The notes beneath the pieces were generated by a model. It did not search any database and was not told the DNA's origin. It worked only from the letters and a program-made list of their open reading frames with translations. DNA of 64,000 bases. Source: Bizionia saleffrena (GTDB taxonomy: Bacteria; Bacteroidota; Bacteroidia; Flavobacteriales; Flavobacteriaceae). Each line of letters opens with the position of its first letter. Position 1 is the stretch's first letter. Shown here piece by piece: positions 1-11,000 of this stretch. The stretch spans positions 1 to 64,000 of the forward strand of contig NZ_VSKM01000005.1 in the NCBI RefSeq assembly GCF_008086175.1, given 5' to 3'. Position numbers and translations under genes: made by a program.

Positions 1-3000
1 CGTTAGTATAGTTTGCTCTAGAATATACTTTGGTCCCATATCTATTAAAGATTTCTAAGCTTTGTACATCGAAACTACTTAAGTCGAAAAAATCGTTTTT
101 ATTATCTCCGTTTGGCGATATACCTTGTGGAATAATACAATTTTCTAACTCGTAAACTTCTACGTCTTCGCTAGCAGTACAACCAGACGCGATGAATGAA
201 ACTTCTACAGTATATGTTCCTTGCGTTAATACTGTACTTAAAGCTAAACTGTTCGCTCCTGGAATTAATACACCTTCGTTATACCATGTAACTGATACTT
301 CCGAAGCGTTGTAATTAACACCTGTAGCAGTTACCGTAATAGGGCTAGAGGCATTAGGACATACTTCGTAAACATTATTAGAGTCGAAAGTAGTCTCTGG
401 TGCATCGGCAAGAATTAAACCTAAAGTAGTTGTTTCAAAACAACCTGAAGTCGCATCCTCCACTCTTACATATACAGTCGTTGGATTTGAATCAAATGCT
501 GTAGGGTCAAGAATAGCATCGGTATTTGTTTCAGCATCAGCTAAAGTGATGTGGTATGTAAAGATATAATCTGAAGCGTTAGTAATAATACTTGCTTCGT
601 TAACCGTTAAATTAAATAGTGAATAACCATCGCCATCATCATCACAACCTTGAACATCTTGCGGCTGTGTTAATACAGGTTTAGGTGCTAAATCGATTTC
701 AAATGAACCTACTCCTGTACAACCCGTTGCTGTGTCTTCGGCAGAAACATAAATAGTTGTTGCTGTAGAATCGTAAGCTGTTGGCGTTGTAATAGGGTCT
801 ATTTGGTCTATTGCGTTTTGTTCTGTTAAGTAATAGCTTAATACAATGTCTGTTTGCGTTCCTATAATAATAGCGTCATTAACTGTTAAATTGAATGTTG
901 CTATAGCATCATTACTAGAATCACAACCATAAATGATGGGTGAGTCGTTAGCAATTGGGTTAGGGAAGAACTCCACTATAATTTGATCTGAAGCAAAACA
1001 AGAAAAGTTATTGTTAAAAACAAGCTCTACAATATATACTCCTGTTTCAGTCACCTCTACTGTTGGTCCGTCTTCTCCGGCAATAGGTTCTTGAATACCA
1101 TCAGCTAAAGTATACCAAGTCACTACAGTGTTAGCTGGCACAGGTACACCGACATCTAAAGTAACAGCGTCACCTTCACAGTTAGCATTACCGTCTGCTA
1201 ATAAAATATCTGCCCCTAGATCTACTTCTCCAATTTGGAAACTACTCGCTGCAAAGAAAACCGCTGAATCATGCGATGTATCACCGTCATCGGCAATAAC
1301 CAATTTAATATGGTATTGACGGTTAGGCACTACAGTAGAAAACGCCGTAATAGGTACCGTTCTTCCTACAAAGTTAGTAGGACTTGTAATAGGAGGCAAA
1401 CCAGCACCACCATAGAATTCGCCAAACAATGCTGGATTTTCCGAAGAACAATTTCCGTTGTAAGCATTATCTCTAATTGTAAATACTGATATAGGTGTAG
1501 TCGTTCCTGGAACCACTGCGATGTTTGTTGTTACTCCTGTAACCGTATCTGTTAATAAGAAAGCAAAAGCATCAGAATACCCACATTGGAATGTTCCATA
1601 TTCTTCAGCAGCAAAAATAAAGTCGAATGACATTTCGTCTATTAACGGTACGAAATCAAATTCTATTATAGAGGCATTATTACTTGAAACATTAGGTATT
1701 TCATTCTCTAAATCTGTATCCCCAGGCCAAAGAGATGTTCCTCCTGCGATGGTTCCTGTTTCAGGACCAGCTGCATCTAATACGTTTCCTGTAGTCATCA
1801 TAATTCCACTTTCAAAAGGGAAAGAAGACCCGTTCGCTTCGAAGTATCCAATACCATTTACGTCTCCAAAATCTGTTCCTGTAGACCACGTAATGTTAGA
1901 CACTGTAGAACATGGAGAGTTTATTAAAACATCTTCAACTAATTGATCTACCGTGTACGTAGTATCATCTACTATAATAGCAGGTGGAACACTATAGACA
2001 CATAAATCGAATGTGATGTCTTGATAGTCTTCGTCTGAATTAGAATTTACTCTAATATAATAGGTGTCACCAATAGTAAGGTTGTTTACAATTAATGTGT
2101 CAGTGAACCCACAATCTATATTTGTTAAAGCACTACAATCTGTACCTTCATAAACTCCGTAATTAATAAAGAATGATCCCTGAATGTTACTAACATCAAC
2201 GGCGTGGTCTGTAGAAAGAGCTTCAAAGCTAAACCAAACGTCATCGTTTGTCGTACCTCCACAATCGTTTGCTTGGGTAGATTCCGTAGCACCAAATAAA
2301 GTGCCTGATACATTATTTGTACATGTATCATCTGCATTAGCTAAGAAAGGTGTTGCGTTTATACAATCATCGTTATCTGGAGCACATGCTGGTAAGTTTA
2401 GAACGCCACTACTAATTACACAGTCTGTATTTTGATCGTTTGTTATAAAAATATTAACATCTTGGTTAAGAGGGAATGGCCCAACAGGGAAAACATCTAA
2501 CGTAGAAACCGTTGTTGTTGTCCCGTCAAAATCGTTAGAAATTGTTAACGTTGATGCATCTCCAAGACTCGTTACATCTACATCTACGGTAATCTGATCA
2601 TTATCACAATCTGGAACAATTGTAAATGTCGCTTCAGCTAGCGTACAAGATAACATCTGCACGTCTAAAGTAAAGTCTAGAGTTACGCCATAAGATCCAT
2701 TATAACATGGATTTGGAGTCGTCATAAAATCAGCAGTTACGATACGCATTCTGTGCTGACCTATTGGCGCTGTTGCAGGCATAATAAAAGAGGCATCCAA
2801 TGTTGCAGGATTGCCGTTTGTAGAAGCTCCTTGATAAACAAGTTCTCCAGCATCGAATACTAGGTTGTCATCAAAATCTATCCAGATATAGGTGTCGTAA
2901 GTATAGCCAGTTTCAAAAGTAATTTGAAGATTAGTGTTGACACCTTGAAAAACAGTAACCGCAGGCGTTGTGTGGTTTTCGTACGTAACATCTCCAAAAC

Positions 3001-5449
3001 TAGGGAAGGCCGTAGTCGCAATGGTTACGTTACCAACTCCTGTACCATCGTTAGTTGACGGTATAGATTCGCAATACCCCGTAAAGAATGTTTCAGGACC
3101 AATCCATATGCTAGTACCATCTGTAGCTCCACAATCTGCTTGTACGTAAAAATCGTAAAATGTATCGGCAGTAAGGCCTGATAAAACAGTAGGATTAGTT
3201 GTTGTATTTAAAAGAGTACCTGTCCCTGGAGTAAAACCTTGAGGGCCATACTCGATGTTCCAGTCTGTTGCTGTTCCGTTTTCTGTCCAACTTACTTCAG
3301 TAGAGGTTAAAGATAAGTTGTTATATGCTAAGTTACTAACAGATTGACATGTCGGTAAATTATCGAATGTTACATCATCGATAGCAATATCATCAAAATA
3401 ATCACTAGGATCAATAACTTCAGAGAAGATAAAACGTGCTTGAGCACTACCTGTAAATGTTAAACCACTTAAATCTATAGTTATTAATTCCCAACCATTA
3501 GTGTTGGTATTATAAATATCCATAGGGATCCAGTTTGCACCATCCCAAACTTCTACGTCTAATTGTGCGTTTGAAGACCCTTCGTTATCACTAATAATGA
3601 AGAATGATAAAGCTGGAGTTGTTAAAGTAGAAAGATCTATTAAAGGAGTAAGCAAAGTGGCAGGAGAATCTGTACCTGAACCATCTGCCCAAGCAAAATA
3701 ACCACCAGAAGCAGTGTTGCCAGTAAGAGTTCCGTTGTTACCAATATGGTTAAAATCACCGTTGTCACTAAAATTCCAATCCTCACCACCGGTCATAGTC
3801 CAACATAATGGAATGTCTCCACCGTTTTCAAAGTTTTGAGTGTAAGGAGCTGTAAATAATGCACATTCCGTATCGAAGTTATAAGGACCTATCCAATCAC
3901 TATTGTCACTTCCGCAAATAGCTCTAATATATACCTCATAGTTAGTTGCAGGATTTAAGCCTGTTGCTAAATATGGATTTGTTGTAGTAGCAACGCCGTT
4001 GGTTGTAGGCGTTCCTGTTCCTACAGTTTGGATTGCAATTTCCCAATCTGTTTCTAAACCATTAGAAGCCCAAGCAATATCTGCAGTGGTTGCAGTAATA
4101 TTTGATGCAGAAATAGTCGAAGGGTTTGGACAGTTTGGTAACTCATCGAAAGTAACGTCGTCTATTGCAATATCATCGTAATAATCAGCCGTTACAGGCT
4201 CAGAGAAAATAAAACGCGCTTGTACGTTTCCGGTAATATTTAGTGTACTAATATTGATGGTTTTCTTTTCCCATCCAATTGTGTTCGTATTGTATGTTCC
4301 CATTAAGTTCCAAGCAGCACCATCCCAAACCTCAACGTCTAATTGTGAGTTTGCAAAGTCTTCATTGTCACTAATTTCAAAAAAAGTTATTGATGGTGTT
4401 GTTAAGCCTGAAACATCTACGTAAGGCGTCGTTAAAGTTGCAGGCCCTTGTGCTCCAGATGAATCTACCCAAGCAAAATACCCGTTAGAAATAGTGTTAC
4501 CAGTTATGATACCGTTATCACCAATGTGATTACCGGCTGCAGTATTACTAAATGTCCAATCTTCACCACCACTCATAGACCAACAGGCAGGAATAGCACT
4601 AACATTTTCAAAATCTTGAGTGTAAGGTGCTGTAAAAAAAGCACATTCTGAACTAAAATTAAGTGGGCCAACCCACGGACTAAATTCACCGCCACCACAA
4701 TCAGCTCTTACATAAGCCTCGTAGTCTGTTTGGGCAGTTAAGCCTGTTGCTGTGTAAGGGTTATTCGTTGTCGCATCACCATTGCTGGTTGGTTCGCCAG
4801 TTCCTGGTACTTGTACCGCAACTTCCCAATTCGTTTCAGGACCGCCAGCAGTCCATATAAGGTTAGCTTCTGTATCTGTAGCATTAACTAGTGCAAAATC
4901 ATTAGGTATAGGACATATTGTATTGTAAACCTCTACGTTGTCTATCATCCAGTAGTAACCCCAAACACTATCATTATCGTACGTAAAACGGATTTGCATA
5001 TTTGCATTAGAATACGCTGTAATGTTGATGTTTTGTTGGTCTGGAGTGGCATAAGATCCAGCATCAGACGTTTGATTTAAAACTTCAATCCAGTTTGTGC
5101 CATCAAAAACTTCAACCGAAGTGTACTCCGTAGTAACGCTTCTAAAATATTGAATGAAATCTAAAAATAGTGTAGTAGAACCTGTAGTGTCAAAAGCAGG
5201 TGATGTCAACGTTTCAACAAGTGTAACTGCTGAGCCTGCGCTGTCGCTGTCTACAAAAGCAGCACTAGTGCCGTCTAACGATTGTCCTGCTTGCAAGCCC
5301 GAGGCCCAAGAGTCTCCAGTTGCCGAACCGGCATCTGTAATGGTCCATGTTGCTGGAATGTTGGTGTTGAAATCCTCTTGAATATAAGTTTGCGCAGTAA
5401 GCGATAACCCAAAACAAAGTAATAACAACAGAAGAGTAATTTTTCTCAT
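1..5449 (-). CDS. Giant secreted multidomain adhesin with gliding-motility-type (T9SS type B) C-terminus, partial
   Basis: About 1816 residues are visible. The gene starts with an ATG at 5449 followed by a clear signal peptide (MRKITLLLLLLCFGLSLTAQ) and runs off the left edge. The frame is open and identical at both ends. Domains in order: a MAM/cleaved-adhesin-like domain (about 20-180) with a fibronectin III-like segment, two near-duplicate MAM-like plus fnIII units (about 265-440 and 525-700), a GEVED-like domain (about 840-880, WIDFDDN), a beta domain with NDDC/DDVWFSF motifs (about 1020-1150), a choice-of-anchor-L domain (about 1168-1396), several Ig/PKD-like modules, and from about residue 1766 the start of the CHU_C sorting domain (ISPNGDNKNDFF). 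From family knowledge it is exported by type IX secretion and attached at the surface; an adhesive role is inferred. The final residues of the sorting domain lie outside the window. It follows pbpC on the same strand after 161 bases, so it probably has its own promoter. Confidence 0.9.
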   Translation of the reverse strand, partial: MRKITLLLLLLCFGLSLTAQTYIQEDFNTNIPATWTITDAGSATGDSWASGLQAGQSLDGTSAAFVDSDSAGSAVTLVETLTSPAFDTTGSTTLFLDFIQYFRSVTTEYTSVEVFDGTNWIEVLNQTSDAGSYATPDQQNINITAYSNANMQIRFTYDNDSVWGYYWMIDNVEVYNTICPIPNDFALVNATDTEANLIWTAGGPETNWEVAVQVPGTGEPTSNGDATTNNPYTATGLTAQTDYEAYVRADCGGGEFSPWVGPLNFSSECAFFTAPYTQDFENVSAIPACWSMSGGEDWTFSNTAAGNHIGDNGIITGNTISNGYFAWVDSSGAQGPATLTTPYVDVSGLTTPSITFFEISDNEDFANSQLDVEVWDGAAWNLMGTYNTNTIGWEKKTINISTLNITGNVQARFIFSEPVTADYYDDIAIDDVTFDELPNCPNPSTISASNITATTADIAWASNGLETDWEIAIQTVGTGTPTTNGVATTTNPYLATGLNPATNYEVYIRAICGSDNSDWIGPYNFDTECALFTAPYTQNFENGGDIPLCWTMTGGEDWNFSDNGDFNHIGNNGTLTGNTASGGYFAWADGSGTDSPATLLTPLIDLSTLTTPALSFFIISDNEGSSNAQLDVEVWDGANWIPMDIYNTNTNGWELITIDLSGLTFTGSAQARFIFSEVIDPSDYFDDIAIDDVTFDNLPTCQSVSNLAYNNLSLTSTEVSWTENGTATDWNIEYGPQGFTPGTGTLLNTTTNPTVLSGLTADTFYDFYVQADCGATDGTSIWIGPETFFTGYCESIPSTNDGTGVGNVTIATTAFPSFGDVTYENHTTPAVTVFQGVNTNLQITFETGYTYDTYIWIDFDDNLVFDAGELVYQGASTNGNPATLDASFIMPATAPIGQHRMRIVTADFMTTPNPCYNGSYGVTLDFTLDVQMLSCTLAEATFTIVPDCDNDQITVDVDVTSLGDASTLTISNDFDGTTTTVSTLDVFPVGPFPLNQDVNIFITNDQNTDCVISSGVLNLPACAPDNDDCINATPFLANADDTCTNNVSGTLFGATESTQANDCGGTTNDDVWFSFEALSTDHAVDVSNIQGSFFINYGVYEGTDCSALTNIDCGFTDTLIVNNLTIGDTYYIRVNSNSDEDYQDITFDLCVYSVPPAIIVDDTTYTVDQLVEDVLINSPCSTVSNITWSTGTDFGDVNGIGYFEANGSSFPFESGIMMTTGNVLDAAGPETGTIAGGTSLWPGDTDLENEIPNVSSNNASIIEFDFVPLIDEMSFDFIFAAEEYGTFQCGYSDAFAFLLTDTVTGVTTNIAVVPGTTTPISVFTIRDNAYNGNCSSENPALFGEFYGGAGLPPITSPTNFVGRTVPITAFSTVVPNRQYHIKLVIADDGDTSHDSAVFFAASSFQIGEVDLGADILLADGNANCEGDAVTLDVGVPVPANTVVTWYTLADGIQEPIAGEDGPTVEVTETGVYIVELVFNNNFSCFASDQIIVEFFPNPIANDSPIIYGCDSSNDAIATFNLTVNDAIIIGTQTDIVLSYYLTEQNAIDQIDPITTPTAYDSTATTIYVSAEDTATGCTGVGSFEIDLAPKPVLTQPQDVQGCDDDGDGYSLFNLTVNEASIITNASDYIFTYHITLADAETNTDAILDPTAFDSNPTTVYVRVEDATSGCFETTTLGLILADAPETTFDSNNVYEVCPNASSPITVTATGVNYNASEVSVTWYNEGVLIPGANSLALSTVLTQGTYTVEVSFIASGCTASEDVEVYELENCIIPQGISPNGDNKNDFFDLSSFDVQSLEIFNRYGTKVYSRANYTN
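3358..4660 (-). repeat. Tandem duplicated MAM-like plus fnIII module inside the adhesin gene
   Basis: The stretches at about 3358-3880 and 4141-4660 encode near-parallel protein modules. Both open with EC-A-FTAPYTQ-FEN, pass through CW-M-GGEDW, QLDVEVWDGA-W and ARFIFSE, and end with the shared string DDIAIDDVTFD. The DNA also matches over long stretches. Each module is followed by a fibronectin III-like segment, so the repeating unit is about 780 bases. This is an internal gene duplication of an adhesin domain. Confidence 0.8.
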
Positions 5450-5610
5450 TATATAGTACAATTTAATTTATATACGGTTTATAAAATAGGCTTAAAGATA
5501 TGTTAAATGTGGCACATAAAATATAACAATAGATGTAATGTAATTTTTTTCGTTGAAATGAATTTTATTGTGAAGAGTAACCGTCTGAATCACTGTGTAA
5601 ATACGAGGTC

Positions 5611-7962
5611 TTATAAGCTTATTACCAGGTGTCTGTTAATTTCATTACCGAATGCATCTACGGCTGTTAAATTATGGGGTCCCTCTTCAGGAATAATCGC
5701 TTTTTCGTGGATGTCATTTGTTATACCAATAAAGGAGGAATCTAAATACCAATAGATTGTGGTTTCTGGTTTTGAATGGGCAATTTTCAAAATCAATGGA
5801 TTGGTGTTTCCATCGAAGTCTTTTGGAAGGAATACAGTTGTCGATTCATTAGGGTAAATAAACTCCATAAACGCGGCGCTATTTGTGTTGCAATCCTCTC
5901 GAAACGCTGGTAAAGCTTTATAGAAAGGGTTTTTAGATTTGTAGTAATACGCCATTAAAGGAGGTAATACAAACCACGATTTATGAGTTATTTTGTCTAA
6001 ATTTTCACAGGAAGAATTAACTTGATACTGTTCCTTTTCATCCAAATGAATTAAAATGTGATAGGGACAAGCTCTTGTTTTAAGTCCGCTAATTTGAATA
6101 AAATTCAATTCAATGTCCGGACAAATAGTGGACGCGCGATAACCGCTATTAGAACATATCTTTACCTCCCGCATTTCGTCGTAAGGTGTAGAAAACCATT
6201 CGCTTTGTGGTACTACATCGAACACGTCAAAAAGAATAGGGGCTGCAGATTGCACACCTACTAAGCCGGGGCGTCCCTCGCCATCCGCATTACCAACCCA
6301 CACGCCAACCACGTAATCTTTGGTGGTGCCAATGGCCCAGGCATCTCTAAAACCGTAACTGGTTCCTGTTTTCCAAGCAATCTGTTTCGAATCATCAAAA
6401 AACTCCCAGCTCTCATTGCCTTCCGGGCGATTAACCTCTTTTAAACTTTCGTAAGTGAGATAGATAGAAGCGGCATCGAACAGGGTTTTTTCAGACGATT
6501 TTTGTCCGAAATCTATAGTTTCTGAAGCTAAAAAAGTAGGTTCGCAAAATTCATTCGAAAAATACTCTGAAGAGCTCGCATTGAAATGATTTAATGTGGA
6601 GGATAAGTTGGCATAACTTTTACATAAATCCCATAGATTGCTTTCTGCGCCTCCTAATATTAAAGACAATCCATAATGGTTAGCATTGTATTTTACATCC
6701 CGAAGTTTCAAAGCTTTTAAATAATGGTAAAAGCGATCTAACCCAAAATCTTGAAGCATTAAGACCGAAGGTACATTTAGTGACCGCGATAATGCTTTTT
6801 TTGCGGGCACTACCCCGTCAAATTCTTTGTTGTAATTTTCCGGAACATAATTCCCGAAGTTTGTGGGCACATCAGCAATTAGGGTATTGGGGAGCAAGTC
6901 GCCAGCATCTAAAACAGCCGCGTATAAAAAAGGTTTTAAAATGCTTCCGGTGCTGCGCGGTTTGTCTATAATATCAACATCTTTTTGATGTTTTTTATCG
7001 GTGGGTGCATTACCAACATAGGTTAGTACTTGTCGTGTCTTAACGTCTAAAATTAACACTGAAATATTATAAATCTCATTTTGCTTTAATATATTATAAT
7101 GTTTGGAAACAATCGCGTTAGTTTGCTCTTGGAATTTACTGTTAATAGTTGTTTGCACACGTTCACCACGATGTGTTTTGGCTACTTTCTGAAGGAGATG
7201 TGGTGCTATCCGTGGCAGCGGATAAGGTTTTTGTGGTAATCTTTCAGCGATAGATAATCTGTAAGTTAAACTATCAATACTATTATTACTAAGTAGTTTC
7301 TTTAAAAGTCGATTTCTTTTGTTTAAAAGCAATTTTTGGTTTTTTCCAGGATAAATTAAGCTAGGAGCATTTGGCAAAACGGCTAAAGTAGCGCTCTCTG
7401 CCCACGAGAGTTCTTCTGCATTCCTATTAAAATAACGCCAAGAGGCCGCATCTATACCTACGACATTTCCGCCGAAAGGAGCATAACTGGCATAAAAGGC
7501 CAAAATACTTTCTTTACTATACTTTAATTCTAATCGCGTTGCTAAAATTAATTCTTTAATTTTTTCGAAATAGGTCCGCGATTGTCCTTTACGTGAGAGT
7601 CTAATCACCTGTTGTGTTAAGGTGCTTCCACCACGTTTTACACTGCCAGATTCTAAATTCTGCCTCAGTGCTTTTGCAATGGAAACAGGATTAAAACCGG
7701 GATGCTGATAGAAGTACGCGTCTTCAAAAGCAATAATACACGTTTTAAATTTATCGGGCACACTATCGCTTTTTGGAAACCGCCATTGTCCGTCGCTAGC
7801 TATTTTTGCCCCTAATAAGCGATTGGATGCACTTGTAATAACCGTCGCCGTAGGGTCTTTAAATAGCGTTCTTGGCAAACAGAAATAATAAGACACTAAA
7901 AGGAGTGCTAGCACTATTGCTTTTAGTTTGTGTCTTTTTACATATAATATAAGGCGTTTCAT
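5611..7962 (-). CDS. pbpC: Penicillin-binding protein 1C (peptidoglycan glycosyltransferase/transpeptidase)
   Basis: This 783-residue protein has the normal PBP1C length. An N-terminal membrane anchor (about 13-30) is followed by a GT51 glycosyltransferase domain with catalytic Glu80 in FEDAYFYQHPG and the motif RGGSTLTQQ (110-118). The transpeptidase domain has S340-I-L-K343, S394-L-N396 and K531-T-G-T. The C-terminal about 90 residues resemble the BiPBP_C domain typical of PBP1C. It polymerises and cross-links peptidoglycan on the periplasmic side of the inner membrane. It lies downstream of the alpha-2-macroglobulin gene, a linkage known from many Gram-negative bacteria, but a strong hairpin (7979-8014) separates the two here. 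Confidence 0.96.
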   Translation of the reverse strand: MKRLILYVKRHKLKAIVLALLLVSYYFCLPRTLFKDPTATVITSASNRLLGAKIASDGQWRFPKSDSVPDKFKTCIIAFEDAYFYQHPGFNPVSIAKALRQNLESGSVKRGGSTLTQQVIRLSRKGQSRTYFEKIKELILATRLELKYSKESILAFYASYAPFGGNVVGIDAASWRYFNRNAEELSWAESATLAVLPNAPSLIYPGKNQKLLLNKRNRLLKKLLSNNSIDSLTYRLSIAERLPQKPYPLPRIAPHLLQKVAKTHRGERVQTTINSKFQEQTNAIVSKHYNILKQNEIYNISVLILDVKTRQVLTYVGNAPTDKKHQKDVDIIDKPRSTGSILKPFLYAAVLDAGDLLPNTLIADVPTNFGNYVPENYNKEFDGVVPAKKALSRSLNVPSVLMLQDFGLDRFYHYLKALKLRDVKYNANHYGLSLILGGAESNLWDLCKSYANLSSTLNHFNASSSEYFSNEFCEPTFLASETIDFGQKSSEKTLFDAASIYLTYESLKEVNRPEGNESWEFFDDSKQIAWKTGTSYGFRDAWAIGTTKDYVVGVWVGNADGEGRPGLVGVQSAAPILFDVFDVVPQSEWFSTPYDEMREVKICSNSGYRASTICPDIELNFIQISGLKTRACPYHILIHLDEKEQYQVNSSCENLDKITHKSWFVLPPLMAYYYKSKNPFYKALPAFREDCNTNSAAFMEFIYPNESTTVFLPKDFDGNTNPLILKIAHSKPETTIYWYLDSSFIGITNDIHEKAIIPEEGPHNLTAVDAFGNEINRHLVISL

Positions 7963-7978
7963 ATATTCTGTCTGTACT

Positions 7979-8014
7979 AAAATAGCCGTTGCTTTAAAAG
8001 CAAAGGCTATTTTT
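7979..8014 (-). terminator. Hairpin between the alpha-2-macroglobulin gene and pbpC
   Basis: Arms reading AATAGCC-TTGCTTT and AAGCAA-GGCTATT pair almost perfectly around a two- or three-base loop. On the minus strand the stem ends in a short T-run. It starts about 22 bases after the alpha-2-macroglobulin stop codon and ends before the pbpC start, so it could be a full terminator or an attenuator that lowers pbpC transcription. Confidence 0.7.
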
Positions 8015-8035
8015 CACTGTCCTTTTATTTGCTCT

Positions 8036-11000
8036 TTATTTTTCTACTGAGATCCATTTTCCTGCGCCACGAACTAAAAACTCATTATCGTACATTGCTT
8101 CAGCTTGAACACCCGGTAAATAATAAGTGCCTAAATAGGAGGCATTAAGTAACACATTAAATGTTTTTGTGCCTTTAGATTTTCCTTTGCTAGGCAAATC
8201 GAAATAGAAATTGACACGATCATCACGAATGTCTGTGTAACGTGCTTGGCTAGTAATGCTATTTCCGTAAGCCGTAAAACGTGTGTTTACAATTTCCCAT
8301 CCCGATGGAAAAATCTGGGTTAAGGCAATATCGTTTACTGTTTCATCTTTTAGATTAGTTACCGTTACCGTCGCCATAAAATCTTCACCTTGTTTTAAAT
8401 TATCAATAATAATGTTATTTCCTTTTAGATCTTTATAAGCGACATCGACACTCAGACCACGTTGCTCTATGTGCTCTTCGCCTAATGGTAATTTACCGGA
8501 ATTTAAAACACGAACATAGACCACGTTCTCTTGGTTGTTTTTAAAACTTAAAGAATTTGCGCCGTCTTTAACTGCTAACTCACGCTGGGCAATTGCGCTA
8601 TTGGTTTTAATCGTTTCTGTTTTACCATTCATAGTGTATTGTAGGTCTAACGATTTCCCGCCATTGATTGTAACCATTTTTGCCATTGCCATCAAACTAT
8701 AAGCCGTTGTTTGGGTACTCATCCAGCGATCGCTAGATAAGTTTTTTGCGAGATATTTGGCCAATTTGTGCCTTCTTTTATCTTTTGTAAGCACCATAGT
8801 TTCCAGAGCCATTGCGCGATTTCTATCTGCCGAGCCATAGGTGTAATAGTTGTATTTAGGCGATTGAAATTCAATAGTCGCCGTTTTGGCAATGGTATTA
8901 CTCGCTTCAATTTGTCCTGCTAAAGCATAGGCCGCGGCTAGGCGCCATTTCGCTTCGTTTGAAATCTCTGTAAATTCATTTAATCTATTCATAGCACTTA
9001 AATCGGCACTTCCGGCTAAAGCTAAGGTATATAATCTGTACGCTTGTGCTAAGTCGCTGTTAGGTGTTTTATAGCTCGGTCTCCAATTTCTAGCGGTTTC
9101 TTTTTGATATTTTAACCAATTGTTTTTAAAAGTAATTGGTAACACATAACCTTGCTTTTCGGCTTCAATCATAAAGTGGCCGGCATAACTTGTGCTCCAA
9201 TCATTAACATAGTTTTCTCCAATCCAGTAGCTCATACCTCCATTTGGACGCTGAAAATTCCCTAACCGTTTTATCGCACTTTTAATATTAGAGTGAAGTT
9301 CTTGTTTTCTTTTTATAGGTAAATCGAAAATAGCTTCTAAATATAACTGCGGAAAAACGGCCGATATTGTTTGCTCTAAACACCCGTGTGGATATTGAAT
9401 TAAAAACTGTAAACGTCGTGTGAAATCCATTGGAGGCATCGTAGAAAATTCTACTGTAGCAAAATTTGAGCCTATAACGCCAAAGGTTTCAAAGTTTAAT
9501 TCTTCCGAAACTCTTTTTTCTAGAGTGCGATCCAATGCTTTAGAAGTAATCGGGTTTGGGTTTACAACATCAAGCTCTACAATGTAAGATGCTTTTTCGC
9601 CATTTCCAGAAGCAATAACTTCTACAGTATTAATGCCTTTTGCCTTGCTTACGTCCAATTGAAAATACGTCATTTTTTCATCTGGTTTAGCAAAAGATAG
9701 CGTTTTTGTTGCTTCACCAACGACTGCAATACCGTTGCTAAGCTTAAGTTTTAAAGTTACATTCTTAACGCGTGGTTCCATAGCGAAAACCGTTACGGGT
9801 AGGGTTACTTTTTCTCCCGGGCTTAATTTTCGTGGTAACGTTGCTAAAATCATTAAAGGCTTTTTAACTTCTACAGATTTATCGGCACTTCCGTAAGCTT
9901 CCATTTCTGTGTTTCCAGCAACCACCATAGTACGCACAGCGCCAATATAATTTGGCATTTTAATCGTGTGCGTTTTCTTGTCATTAGCTTTTAAAGTAAA
10001 CGGGCCTAAAACAGTAACTACGGGCTTAAAACGGTTGGCTTTTTTTGCTTTTCCAGCAAGGGCATTACCATCTCCACCAATAGCGAAAATTTGTTCTATA
10101 CTACCGCTGTAAGCACCGATAACAGCGTCGAAAATGTCCCATGTTTTTACCCCTAATGCTTCGCGAGCATAAAAAGCATCCCACGCATTTGGAGTTTTAA
10201 ATCGCGTTAAATCGAGTAAACCTTCCTCTACAACCGCAATCGTATACGTCATCGCTCTATTGTTTTTTTCTGAGACGGTTACCGTGAAATCTTCTTTAGG
10301 GCGCAAGACGTCTGGCATTTTAATTATAGGCTCTAGTTTCGTGTTTTTATCTTCCACTAGAAGCGGGATAACGCCATATAAGCGTAATGGTAAATCGTTT
10401 GCTGTGCTGGCGTGAGGTTGTAATAAGGAGATGTTTACAAATGCATTGGGAGTCATATTTTTTGTTACTGGAATATTGACAACTGTTTCACCGTGTTCAG
10501 TTTCTACCCATTTATAGTCTAAAACATCGGTACCATTTTCTATACTGACCAAAGCGCGGCCAGCAGTCCCTGAAGGAAAAGTGATTTTTGCTGTTTCACC
10601 CACGTTGTATTTTTCTTTATCGGCAGCGAAAACTAGCATTTTTGCTGCTTCCTTATCACCGCTAGGTTGTTTAGACCACCAATTTTTATAAAAATAAGCA
10701 GTTCTTCCGGTGGCGTGACCGTTCTTAGGATCGAAAACACGAATTAAATAGCGGCCGCTTTCCGTTTCGGGAACATTAATTTTAAAACTCGCTTTTCCTT
10801 TGGCATCTGTGTTTACTGTCGTTTCCATAAATGGTTTATGGTAAGAGCTGGACGTGTATTTTGATAAATTATCTTCAGATGAATTCCACCACCAACGCCA
10901 TTCAACCTTATAAACTTTTACTTCTAAATTGTTTTGCTGTATGGGTTTTCCTTGGCTGTTTACAGTTATAATATCGAACGTTTTGTCTTCATCTGTAAAA

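Noticed and set aside
1521-2435. Open plus-strand frames of 83 and 141 codons opposite the adhesin gene
   Set aside because: They are antisense to a continuous 1816-codon frame, and their composition follows the complement of its Ser/Thr/Asn-rich codons.
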